From Avisuccinivibrio sp964424565 (GTDB taxonomy: Bacteria > Pseudomonadota > Gammaproteobacteria > Enterobacterales > Succinivibrionaceae): a stretch of DNA of 15,851 bases. The stretch is taken from the NCBI GenBank assembly GCA_964424565.1, contig CAYRIZ010000051.1, positions 1 through 15,851 on the forward strand, read 5' to 3'. The stretch's first letter is position 1, and every line of letters starts with the position of its first letter. Made by a program: the position numbers and the translations under genes. Below the pieces are notes generated by a model. The model did no database searches and had not been told where the DNA came from. It saw nothing but the letters and a program-made list of their open reading frames with translations. Of this stretch, positions 1 to 6,621 are shown piece after piece.

Positions 1-52
1 TTGCGGTACTAACACCTGAAGCTAGCGCGTCTACCAATTCCGCCACTTTCGC
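1..52 (-). tRNA. tRNA-Leu(CAG), 5' part only, cut by window edge
   Basis: Read on the minus strand, this begins with the acceptor strand GCGAAAG, followed by a D-arm with the class II leucine pattern (GCGG..TTGGTAGAC..GCGC). The anticodon stem is CTAGC/GTTAG around the loop TTCAGGT, giving anticodon CAG, which reads CUG. The sequence runs off the window within the variable arm, so the T-arm and 3' end are not visible. It starts only three bases after the encoded CCA of the upstream tRNA-Arg, so the two are almost certainly processed from one transcript. CUG is plainly a heavily used leucine codon in this window. Confidence 0.93.
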
Positions 53-55
53 ACG

Positions 56-132
56 TGGTGATCCCGATGAGAATTGAACTCATGACCCTCGGCTTCGGAG
101 GCCGATACTCTATCCAACTGAGCTACGGGATC
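56..132 (-). tRNA. tRNA-Arg(CCG), complete, CCA encoded
   Basis: On the minus strand the acceptor stem GATCCCG pairs perfectly with CGGGATC. It is followed by discriminator A and a genomically encoded CCA. The D-arm (GCTC..GAGT), the anticodon arm TCGGC-CTCCGAA-GCCGA and the T-arm ATGAG-TTCAATT-CTCAT are all intact. The anticodon is CCG, reading the arginine codon CGG. In E. coli the equivalent tRNA (argX) heads the operon argX-hisR-leuT-proM. Here tRNA-Leu(CAG) follows directly with no tRNA-His between them, so this is a shortened or rearranged version of that cluster. Confidence 0.96.
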
Positions 133-166
133 CAAGTTCTTCGCAACAGGATGGTTTGCGGGGCCC

Positions 167-224
167 ATTATAGCAAAGTTCGGAATCATGGCAAGCACTT
201 TTTCAAAAATTTTAAAAATTTTTT
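167..224 (-). promoter_or_regulatory. Stable-RNA promoter of the tRNA operon, with UP element
   Basis: On the minus strand there is a perfect -10 TATAAT (167-172) and a -35 TTGCCA (189-194) with 16 bp between them. Directly upstream (about 199-224) lies a run of A and T tracts typical of an UP element that binds the RNA polymerase alpha C-terminal domain. Directly downstream of the -10 is a G/C-only stretch (GGGCCCCGC). Such a GC-rich discriminator is the hallmark of tRNA and rRNA promoters repressed by ppGpp/DksA. Transcription would start near 160, about 28 bases before the tRNA-Arg. Confidence 0.85.
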
Positions 225-325
225 GGGCAGTAAAAATCAAGTTCTGCCCTAAACGGCTTATATATCGGATTCCTGCCGATCCGCTGCCGGTCTTAAAATA
301 TCTGCAAATATCTTATGCTGCCTCT

Positions 326-354
326 TTGAAGGCCTCCGCACGCTCAAGTAAAAT
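326..354 (+). promoter_or_regulatory. Candidate promoter of the tcdA-primase-like-rep operon
   Basis: TTGAAG (326-331) and TAAAAT (349-354) are separated by exactly 17 bp, four and five matches to the sigma-70 consensus. They lie about 75 bases upstream of the tcdA start and point the right way. The rest of 225-426 shows no gene. A weak open frame crosses it but has no ribosome site or coding character. Confidence 0.5.
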
Positions 355-381
355 CAAAAATCAAATCAAAGGCTGTCTGCC

Positions 382-401
382 GGCCGCGGTCACCGCGAGC
401 C
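382..401 (+). other. GC-rich hairpin in the tcdA leader
   Basis: GGC-CGCGG (382-389) pairs with CCGCG-(A)-GCC (393-401) around the loop TCA, giving an eight-pair stem with one bulged A. It sits 25 bases before the tcdA ATG and is not followed by a U-run, so it does not look like a standard intrinsic terminator. It could slow translation initiation or protect the mRNA 5' end. No regulatory function can be shown from sequence. Confidence 0.4.
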
Positions 402-426
402 GCCGCCAGTTTTGGGGTAAAAATAT

Positions 427-1158
427 ATGAATGACAAAAATAAAGAGCGTTTTACCGGCATCAGAGCCCTGCACACTGAGGCCGGCTTTGCCAAACTGCA
501 GCAGGCCAGCGTGCTGGTCGCCGGCTGCGGCGGCGTAGGATCATGGATAGCCGAGGCTTTGTGCCGCAGCGGTGTAGGTCAGCTGATCCTGGTCGATTCC
601 GATCGGGTGGAAATCAAAAATACCAACCGGCAGCTGCATACTCTGGACAATACCATAGGCCGCCTCAAAGTTGAGGTGCTGGCCGAAAGGCTGCGTCTGA
701 TCAATCCTGAAGTTGATGTGCAGTGCCGGCCCATACAGCTGGTCCGGGACCAGATAGCAGAACAGCTGTCACCCTGCCCGCACTATGCTGCCGATGCCAT
801 AGATGACATAGAGGCCAAATGTGCGCTGATTAATTTCCTCACCAGGCAGCAGGCTGTATTTGTGGTCTCAGGCGGTGCCGGTGCCCGGCTGGATCCCTGC
901 CGGCTGCATCTGGCTGATCTGGCCGACGCCCATGGGGACGGTCTGAGCAAGCATGTACGCGATATACTGCGCCGGGAATACAATTTCCCCAAAGGCGGCA
1001 GCAAATTAGGCGTCAAATGCGTATTTTCTGATGAAAAGCCGCATTACACTGCCGGGGACAATCCCGATCTGCCGCGCTTTGGGGCCAGTATGCCGGTAAC
1101 CGCCTCAGCCGGACTGATCATGGCTTCTTATCTGATTGGCAGAATTGTTGAGGATTAG
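427..1158 (+). CDS. tcdA: tRNA threonylcarbamoyladenosine dehydratase (TcdA/CsdL)
   Basis: This 243-aa protein belongs to the E1-like ThiF/MoeB superfamily. TcdA uses ATP to dehydrate t6A at tRNA position 37 to the cyclic form ct6A, which sharpens decoding of ANN codons. The sequence shows the nucleotide-binding loop GCGGVGSW (33-40), the acidic DSD after strand 2 (57-59), and the conserved TNRQ block (66-69). Further on are DAIDDIEAK and the SGGAGARLDP loop that aligns with TTGGAGGQIDP of E. coli TcdA, then KLGVKCVFSDEKP. It is about 25 aa shorter than E. coli TcdA (268 aa), mainly at the ends. The ATG at 427 has an upstream GGGG. It is the first gene of a rightward operon, seven bases before the primase-like gene. 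The partner cysteine desulfurase genes csdA and csdE are not in view. Confidence 0.93.
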   Translation: MNDKNKERFTGIRALHTEAGFAKLQQASVLVAGCGGVGSWIAEALCRSGVGQLILVDSDRVEIKNTNRQLHTLDNTIGRLKVEVLAERLRLINPEVDVQCRPIQLVRDQIAEQLSPCPHYAADAIDDIEAKCALINFLTRQQAVFVVSGGAGARLDPCRLHLADLADAHGDGLSKHVRDILRREYNFPKGGSKLGVKCVFSDEKPHYTAGDNPDLPRFGASMPVTASAGLIMASYLIGRIVED

Positions 1159-1165
1159 CACAGGC

Positions 1166-2893
1166 ATGTACGAATCTGATCTGGAACGCACCCGTGAATA
1201 TTTAAAAAGCAGGCTGCCTGAATACCTGCGCCGCCACGGCATTAATCCTGAAGCCCCTTTTCACTGCCTCAATCCCGGGCATCAGGATCATCTGCTTTCC
1301 ATGAGATGCAGCCTCAGGGACTATACCGTGTACTGCCGGGAATGCCATGCCATCTACAATATATTCGATCTGGTGGGCATGGAGTACGGCTTAAAGGATC
1401 CCAAGGCCCAGTATCAGAAAACCTGTGAACTCTTTTTGGGTACCTCCTCTGCAGCCCGTGAGGCCGCGCCGGCCCGCAGCCGGCAGGATAGTACCGCAGC
1501 GGCGGCCGGCGGCAGAAGCGATCCGGCCTGGGCCGCCAACCACAATCAAACACCTGACGACCGCCGGCCGGTATTCACCCCCCTGAGCTCTCCTGCAACC
1601 CTGCAGCGCAGCGGCAGTGTGCCTTTTGCCGGCGGGCGCAGTGCCCGTCCCCGGCCTGAGCGCAGCGAAACGCAGTACAACTATGCCGACTATCTGCGCG
1701 CTGCGGCCCAAAACGCCGGCCAAACCGATTTTTTCCGCCTGCATGGCCTTAGTGAGGAGGTGATCAGGCGTTTTCACCTGGGCTTTGATGCCAAGCTGCG
1801 CACAGGCAACAGCGCAGGAGATCCCGTCTGCTGGCAGGCGGCAGTAATCCCCTGCTCAGACTACAGCTTTACCGCCTGCAATACCGATCCCCAGGCCCGC
1901 GATCAAATCAGAAGAATAGGCCTCCCCGCCGTCTTCAATGAGCAGGCTCTGGAACAGCCGGGGGCGATCTTCATTACCGGCAGTGAACTGGACGCGCTGA
2001 GCCTGGAAACCCTGGGCTGCCCGGCAGTGGCCGCCGCCGGCAGCCGGCCGGGACAGCTGCTGGATCTGTTGGCCCGCAGCCGCAGTACCCCTGAGCGCAT
2101 GTTCTATATCTGCCTGCCTGAAGATGCCCAGGATGCAGGCGAGCTGGAATTCTTATGCGACAGCCTGCATCAACTAGGTCTGCCGGCCCGCAGAATAGAT
2201 CCGGCCTGGCCCTGCAGCACCATTAATCAGGCTTTATGCCGTGACCGGGAAAATTTCACCTGGAAGATCAGGCATCTGCAGGAACTGCTCTCCTGCAGGA
2301 TGTCCCCCGTACAGCCTGACGATGAGGTGTACAGCTTTATTGAAAATTCAGCCGCCCTCTCCAAGCTGGATCTCTCGCCCTATATATACTGTCTGTGCGG
2401 CCGCAGTCATGTGCTGCGCCGGGTGCTGCATCTGATACTGGAGGAGAGGCTGTGCCGCCTCATCACCGTCACCAGCCAAATAAATTGGAAGTTTATCTGC
2501 CGCGGCCTGGAAGACACTGCCGGCAGCAATGATGATCCCGGAGCCCGGGCCGTATTCACCGATCAGCAGCCGCCGGAAAAACTGGCCGATACCCTGCGCT
2601 TTGTGCTCACTGCCCTGCGGCTGCAGGGAGGAGGCAGTTTTGCCGTGGCCGTGGATTTGACGGCCCTGGAGCCGGCCCTGCTGCGCCGGCTGCTGCCGCA
2701 GTTGGCCGCTTTGAGCACGCAATTGTGCACCGGTCTGCTGCTGCTTTGTCCTGCCGGCACCCAGGAGCTGTGCGAGGGCACAGCCCTGCAGACCATAGCA
2801 GTCACGCAAAGTGAGGACGGCTCGGAACTGGAGTTTTCTTCCGCCGACTTAAACTGCCGGCGCATCAGCTTTACCCGTTACGCAGGTCTGTAA
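1166..2893 (+). CDS. Primase-like protein: CHC2-type zinc finger plus degenerate TOPRIM
   Basis: This 575-aa protein resembles replication primases but is probably not an active one. I choose the ATG at 1166; an in-frame TTG at 1136 lies inside tcdA and has no better support. Residues 34-60 form a CHC2-like zinc ribbon (C34, H39, C57, C60) in the context CxxxxHxDxxxSM typical of phage and mobile-element primases. Residues 93-170 are an Ala/Pro/Arg/Ser-rich linker. At about 171-215 is the HGLSEEVIRRFHLGF segment seen before the DnaG catalytic core. Residues 266-280 (FITGSELDALSL) align with the TOPRIM motif EGExDALSL, but the catalytic EG is GS. At 315-320 ICLPED replaces the DxD motif, with Pro in place of the first Asp. 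The 200-residue C-terminal part is unrecognised; it may be a decayed RecA/DnaB-type ATPase domain (weak glycine-rich stretch near 409-415). The stop codon overlaps the rep start. The exact function is unknown. Confidence 0.8.
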   Translation: MYESDLERTREYLKSRLPEYLRRHGINPEAPFHCLNPGHQDHLLSMRCSLRDYTVYCRECHAIYNIFDLVGMEYGLKDPKAQYQKTCELFLGTSSAAREAAPARSRQDSTAAAAGGRSDPAWAANHNQTPDDRRPVFTPLSSPATLQRSGSVPFAGGRSARPRPERSETQYNYADYLRAAAQNAGQTDFFRLHGLSEEVIRRFHLGFDAKLRTGNSAGDPVCWQAAVIPCSDYSFTACNTDPQARDQIRRIGLPAVFNEQALEQPGAIFITGSELDALSLETLGCPAVAAAGSRPGQLLDLLARSRSTPERMFYICLPEDAQDAGELEFLCDSLHQLGLPARRIDPAWPCSTINQALCRDRENFTWKIRHLQELLSCRMSPVQPDDEVYSFIENSAALSKLDLSPYIYCLCGRSHVLRRVLHLILEERLCRLITVTSQINWKFICRGLEDTAGSNDDPGARAVFTDQQPPEKLADTLRFVLTALRLQGGGSFAVAVDLTALEPALLRRLLPQLAALSTQLCTGLLLLCPAGTQELCEGTALQTIAVTQSEDGSELEFSSADLNCRRISFTRYAGL

Positions 2894-4932
2894 TGCAGCT
2901 CAATACAGCCCAGAATGAAGCGGTACAGTACACCAGCGGCCCCTGCCTGGTTCTGGCGGGCGCCGGCTCGGGCAAAACCCGCGTCATCACCGAAAAAATA
3001 GTCAGGCTTTACAAAAACTACTCCATACCGCCGGAGCGCATCTGTGCCCTGACCTTTACCAACAAGGCAGCCAATGAAATGCGCGAGCGTGCTGGCCGGG
3101 AACTGCCGGCTGAAGCGGCGGCCCGGTTGTGGATCTCCACCTTTCATTCGCTGGGACTGGAGATCCTGCATCTGGATCATCACAGCTTCAATCTCGGCCG
3201 CAGCTTCACCCTCTTTGATGAACAGGACATAAAAAAAGCCCTGCGCGATATAGTGCGCAATGAATTTCAGGGTCTGCTGCGCAATGAAAGCGAAAGCGAA
3301 ATCATAGAGGCTGCCCAAAATGCCATCTCGCTGTGGAAGGGCCGACTGTGTGCTCCTGAGGAAGTGCAGCAGCCCTCGGTAAATCTGGAGATCTACAAAA
3401 GCTATCAGCTGTTTTTAAAAGCCTGCAATGCCGTGGATTTTGATGATCTGATTTTCCTGCCGGCCCGCGGGCTGCAGCAGCTGCCCCATCTGCGGGAAAA
3501 GTGGGCGCACTGCTTCAGCTATGTGCTGGTGGATGAGTATCAGGACACCAATGAAACGCAGTATCAGCTGCTCAAATACATCACCGCCGGCTGCCGGCGC
3601 TTTACTGTGGTGGGCGATGACGATCAGTCCATTTACTCCTGGCGCGGCGCCAGGCCGGAAAATATCAAAACCCTGCTGGAGGACTATCCAGACCTTAAGG
3701 TGATCAAGCTGGAGCAGAATTACCGCTCCTCCAGGCGCATCCTGCGCTGTGCCAATAATCTGATTGCCCACAATCCCCATCTTTTTGCCAAGTCTCTGTT
3801 TTCAGATCTGGATGAGGGCATGAAGCTGCAGGTTTATCAGTGTGAAGACGAAAATCATGAGGCCTCCCTGGTGGCGGCCATGATAGCCGGCAGGCGCTTT
3901 GAGCTGGGAGCAGGACAGATCAGGCTGTCGGATTTTGCCGTGCTGTACCGCAGCAATTTTCAGTCGCGCTTCATAGAAAAAGCCCTGGGCCAGGCCGGTA
4001 TTCCCTGCCATGTCACCGGCGGCACCAGTTTTTATGCCCTGGCTGAAGTCAAGGACATCATGGCCTGGTGCCGCACCATAGCCAATCCCCAGGATGACAG
4101 CTCCCTGCTGCGCATCATCAATGTGCCCAGGCGCGGCATAGGCACCGATACCCTGCAGAAAATTACCGAAACAGCCCGGGCCGCGCATCAGTCCATATTC
4201 GACTGCATTATGAGCGGGCGGGTTGATGCCAAACTCAATACCGAGCAGCGCCATGCCCTGGCGGACTTTATTATCATCTGTACCCGCCTGCGCTCCTATA
4301 TTCTGTCCGGCCGCGATGCCGAACTGGCCCAGAACCTGCCCGATCTCATAGGCTATGCCGCCTATCTGAACCGCCCGCGCGAAAACAAGGCCGCGATCAG
4401 CGCCAGGATGGACAATGTGAAAATGTTCTGCAGCTGGCTGAGTGAACTCATCCGCGGCCGGCGCGGCGAGGCGCCTCTGCCTTTTGCCCGGGCAGTGGAC
4501 AAACTGACCATGCGGGAAATGCTGGAAAGACGCCGGGAGGACGGTGACGGACAGGAAGATGCCGTACAGCTGATGACGCTGCATTCCTCCAAGGGTCTGG
4601 AATTTCCCTATGTCTTCATGGTGGGCATGGAGGAGAATATCCTGCCGCACAAAAGCTCGCTGGAGCTGGGCGGTATACAGGTGGAAGAGGAAAGGCGTCT
4701 GGCCTATGTGGGCATCACCCGCGCCCAGAGCTTTCTGGCTCTGACCTACTGCCGGATGCGCCGGGTACGCGGAGCGCTGATCTATCCCAAGCCCAGCCGC
4801 TTCCTAAAAGAACTGCCGCCTGAAGATCTGCAGCAGCATCAGTCGGGGCAGCCGGTCAAACTGCAGTTCACCCTGCACAACAAGCAGCGCAATCTGGACT
4901 GCGCCCTCGATCGGCTCAAGGATCTGCTGTAG
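2893..4932 (+). CDS. rep: ATP-dependent 3'-5' DNA helicase Rep (UvrD/Rep family, SF1A)
   Basis: This 679-aa protein is close in length to E. coli Rep (673 aa) and similar along its whole length. Rep is the replisome accessory helicase that clears nucleoprotein blocks and helps restart forks. Visible motifs are Walker A AGAGSGKTR (22-30), TFTNKAANEM (motif Ia), the Walker B VDEYQDT (213-219), VVGDDDQSIYSWRGARPEN (239 onward, motif III), EQNYRSS (motif IV), LMTLHSSKGLEFPYVFMVGMEE (motif V) and RRLAYVGITRAQ (601-612, motif VI with its arginine finger). LACNxxDFDDLI-like and IKLEQNYRSS stretches favour Rep over UvrD. The ATG shares its A with the TAA of the upstream primase-like gene, so translation is probably coupled; no separate strong ribosome site is seen. 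The C-terminal tail lacks the basic KAMMAAKRGK-type end of E. coli Rep. Confidence 0.97.
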   Translation: MQLNTAQNEAVQYTSGPCLVLAGAGSGKTRVITEKIVRLYKNYSIPPERICALTFTNKAANEMRERAGRELPAEAAARLWISTFHSLGLEILHLDHHSFNLGRSFTLFDEQDIKKALRDIVRNEFQGLLRNESESEIIEAAQNAISLWKGRLCAPEEVQQPSVNLEIYKSYQLFLKACNAVDFDDLIFLPARGLQQLPHLREKWAHCFSYVLVDEYQDTNETQYQLLKYITAGCRRFTVVGDDDQSIYSWRGARPENIKTLLEDYPDLKVIKLEQNYRSSRRILRCANNLIAHNPHLFAKSLFSDLDEGMKLQVYQCEDENHEASLVAAMIAGRRFELGAGQIRLSDFAVLYRSNFQSRFIEKALGQAGIPCHVTGGTSFYALAEVKDIMAWCRTIANPQDDSSLLRIINVPRRGIGTDTLQKITETARAAHQSIFDCIMSGRVDAKLNTEQRHALADFIIICTRLRSYILSGRDAELAQNLPDLIGYAAYLNRPRENKAAISARMDNVKMFCSWLSELIRGRRGEAPLPFARAVDKLTMREMLERRREDGDGQEDAVQLMTLHSSKGLEFPYVFMVGMEENILPHKSSLELGGIQVEEERRLAYVGITRAQSFLALTYCRMRRVRGALIYPKPSRFLKELPPEDLQQHQSGQPVKLQFTLHNKQRNLDCALDRLKDLL

Positions 4933-4952
4933 CCCGGCCCCAGGAATCAGCA

Positions 4953-4974
4953 GGGCCGCCTGTTGTGGCGGCCC
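4953..4974. terminator. Perfect 8-bp hairpin between convergent rep and ilvC
   Basis: GGGCCGCC (4953-4960) pairs with GGCGGCCC (4967-4974) around loop TGTTGT, 20 bases after the rep stop. Neither strand has a U-run after it, so it is not a textbook intrinsic terminator. Its position between two convergent genes suggests a transcription pause, an mRNA 3'-end stabiliser or a Rho-assisted end. Confidence 0.45.
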
Positions 4975-4983
4975 CGGGGCAAA

Positions 4984-5011
4984 GCATGCAGCCCGGCTGT
5001 GGGCCACATGC
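4984..5011. terminator. Second intergenic hairpin between rep and ilvC
   Basis: GCATG (4984-4988) pairs with CATGC (5007-5011), and inside it GCCC (4991-4994) pairs with GGGC (5001-5004), with a CA/CA internal mismatch between the two helices. It lies between the first hairpin and the ilvC stop and also lacks a U-run. It probably acts with the first hairpin to end one or both convergent transcripts. Confidence 0.3.
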
Positions 5012-5034
5012 CATTAAATCAACTAAGTTGAGGA

Positions 5035-6516
5035 TTAGTTGTTGCCTACGGCAATTTCCTTCATGTCGGACATGTAGGCGCGCAGACGGCGGCCGACCAC
5101 TTCAATGGGATGATTGTAAATGCTCTCATTGCAGCGGATGAGCTCGATGTTGTCCACGGCATTGTCGCACTCCAGGCCCTTGCCGATCACATCACTACCC
5201 TGTCTGGACATAAAGTCGCGCAGCATGGGAATGGCCACGTTGGCAAAGAGGTAGTTGCCGTACTCGGCGGTGTCGGAAATAACCACATTCATCTCATACA
5301 GACGGCGGCGGGCAATGGTGTTGGCAATCAGCGGCAGCTCGTGCAGGGACTCATAGTAGGCGCTTTCCGGATAAATGCCGGACTTGGTCATGGTCTCAAA
5401 GGCCAGCTCGATACCGGCTTTGCAGAAGGCAACCATCAGAATGCCCTTGTCGAAGTACTCCTGCTCAGTGATCTTGACGTCGCACTCAGGGGCGTTCTCA
5501 AAATCGGACTTGGCAAAATTGTCGCGCCAGGTGTGCAGGTTGATGTCACCGTTGGCCCAGTCTTCCATCATCACACGGGAGAACTCGCCGCTTTCGATGT
5601 CATCCATGTGCTTTAAGTAGAGATCGGTCAGGATGGACTTGATCTCATCGGCCAGCTCACAGGCCTTGAGTTTGGCCGGGTTGGACAGACGGTTGACCAT
5701 ATTGGTGATGCCGCCCTGCTTTAAGGCCTCGCATATAGTTTCCCAGCCGTACTGCAGCAGCTTGCAGGCATAGCCCTTGTCCATGCCAAGCTCAACCATG
5801 CGGTCAAAGCAGAGGATGGAAGCAGCCTGCAGCACGCCGCAGAGAATGGTCTGCTCGCCCATCAGATCGGACTTCACTTCAGCTACGAAGGAAGAACGCA
5901 GGCAGCCGGCGCGGTCGCCGCCCAGAGCGGAAGCCCAGGCCTTGGCAATGGCCCAGCCTTCACCCTTGGGATCGTTCTCCGGGTGTACGGCCAGCAGGGT
6001 CGGGGTGCCGAAGCCGCGGCGGTACTCTTCACGCACTTCAGTGCCCGGAGCCTTGGGAGCTACCATGACCACGGTCAGATCCTTTCTGATCTGCTGACCT
6101 ACTTCCACTATATTGAAGCCGTGGGAGTAGCCTATGGCAGCGCCTTCCTTCATTAAGGGCATAACGCTCTCGATCACATTGGAGTGCTGCTTGTCCGGAG
6201 TTAAGTTGATGACCAGATCAGCAGTAGGGATCAGCTGCTCGTAGGTACCGCACTTGAAGCCGTTCTCGGTGGCACGCTTGAAGGAGGCGCGCTTCTCGTC
6301 AATGGCAGCCTGGCGCAGGGCATAGGAAACGTCCAGACCGCTGTCACGCATATTCAGGCCCTGATTCAAACCCTGAGCACCGCAGCCTACGATGACAACC
6401 TTCTTGCCTTTGAGGAAATCGCAGCCGTCGGCGAACTCAGATCTGTCCATCAGCTCGCAGCAGCCGAGCTGTGCCAGTTTCTGGCGTAAATTCAGGGTAT
6501 TGAAATAATTTGCCAT
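5035..6516 (-). CDS. ilvC: Ketol-acid reductoisomerase, class II long form (IlvC)
   Basis: This 493-aa enzyme converts 2-acetolactate and 2-aceto-2-hydroxybutyrate to the dihydroxy acids of valine, leucine and isoleucine synthesis, using NADPH and Mg2+. It is the long form typical of enterics and plants (E. coli 491 aa). The Rossmann loop VGCGAQGLNQG starts at 43. Residues R68, R76 and S78, which read the NADPH 2'-phosphate in E. coli IlvC, are at the same numbers here. So are the active-site H132 and K155 and the metal ligands D217 and E221. Cofactor preference should therefore be NADPH. The ATG is preceded by AGAGG five bases upstream (6522-6526). It is transcribed away from ilvY and runs towards rep. 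Regulation is probably activation by IlvY in response to the substrate acetohydroxy acids. Confidence 0.98.
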   Translation of the reverse strand: MANYFNTLNLRQKLAQLGCCELMDRSEFADGCDFLKGKKVVIVGCGAQGLNQGLNMRDSGLDVSYALRQAAIDEKRASFKRATENGFKCGTYEQLIPTADLVINLTPDKQHSNVIESVMPLMKEGAAIGYSHGFNIVEVGQQIRKDLTVVMVAPKAPGTEVREEYRRGFGTPTLLAVHPENDPKGEGWAIAKAWASALGGDRAGCLRSSFVAEVKSDLMGEQTILCGVLQAASILCFDRMVELGMDKGYACKLLQYGWETICEALKQGGITNMVNRLSNPAKLKACELADEIKSILTDLYLKHMDDIESGEFSRVMMEDWANGDINLHTWRDNFAKSDFENAPECDVKITEQEYFDKGILMVAFCKAGIELAFETMTKSGIYPESAYYESLHELPLIANTIARRRLYEMNVVISDTAEYGNYLFANVAIPMLRDFMSRQGSDVIGKGLECDNAVDNIELIRCNESIYNHPIEVVGRRLRAYMSDMKEIAVGNN

Positions 6517-6562
6517 AAAAACCTCTGTTGAAACTTGAATTTAACCTTTTTGAGATGGGCCG

Positions 6563-6590
6563 ATCTTAGCATATATTTTACTTTGTGCAA
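6563..6590 (-). promoter_or_regulatory. Candidate ilvC promoter (extended -10)
   Basis: On the minus strand TTGCAC (6585-6590) and TAAGAT (6563-6568) are 16 bp apart, and the -10 carries the extended TGnTAAGAT form. The -35 hexamer lies inside the first arm of the inverted repeat at 6586-6611. This is the arrangement expected for a LysR-type activator contacting RNA polymerase. Transcription would begin about 40 bases before the ilvC ATG. Confidence 0.65.
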
Positions 6591-6621
6591 TATGATTTAA
6601 GGTATATTGCATAAAATGCAA
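6586..6621. promoter_or_regulatory. Overlapping inverted repeats, probable IlvY operators
   Basis: There are two linked dyads. TGCAATAT (6586-6593) and ATATTGCA (6604-6611) form a perfect 8-bp inverted repeat with a 10-bp spacer. TTGCAT (6607-6612) and ATGCAA (6616-6621) form a second, tighter inverted repeat that shares the TTGCA half-site. The three half-sites lie in the ilvC-ilvY divergent region, one arm covering the ilvC -35. LysR-type regulators bind such interrupted dyads as tetramers. In E. coli, IlvY binds two tandem operators in this same intergenic position. Assignment to IlvY is inferred from position and symmetry. Confidence 0.7.

Noticed and set aside
188..430. 80-codon plus-strand frame between the tRNA promoter and tcdA
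   Set aside because: It starts inside the tRNA promoter UP-element region, has no ribosome site, has an A/T-rich then basic low-complexity translation and crosses the tcdA promoter and leader.
1136..1165. Upstream TTG start for the primase-like protein
   Set aside because: It lies within the end of tcdA without a ribosome site. The ATG at 1166 gives a sensible N-terminus leading to the zinc ribbon.
1166..2893. Calling this gene dnaG
   Set aside because: The TOPRIM catalytic residues are missing, the zinc-finger spacing is of the mobile-element type, and the C-terminal part does not resemble the DnaB-binding domain of DnaG.
3802..4650. Long open frame (282 codons) on the minus strand inside rep
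   Set aside because: It lies antisense to strongly conserved helicase motifs, its translation is rich in His/Gln/Gly with no recognisable domain, and rep coding fully explains the sequence.
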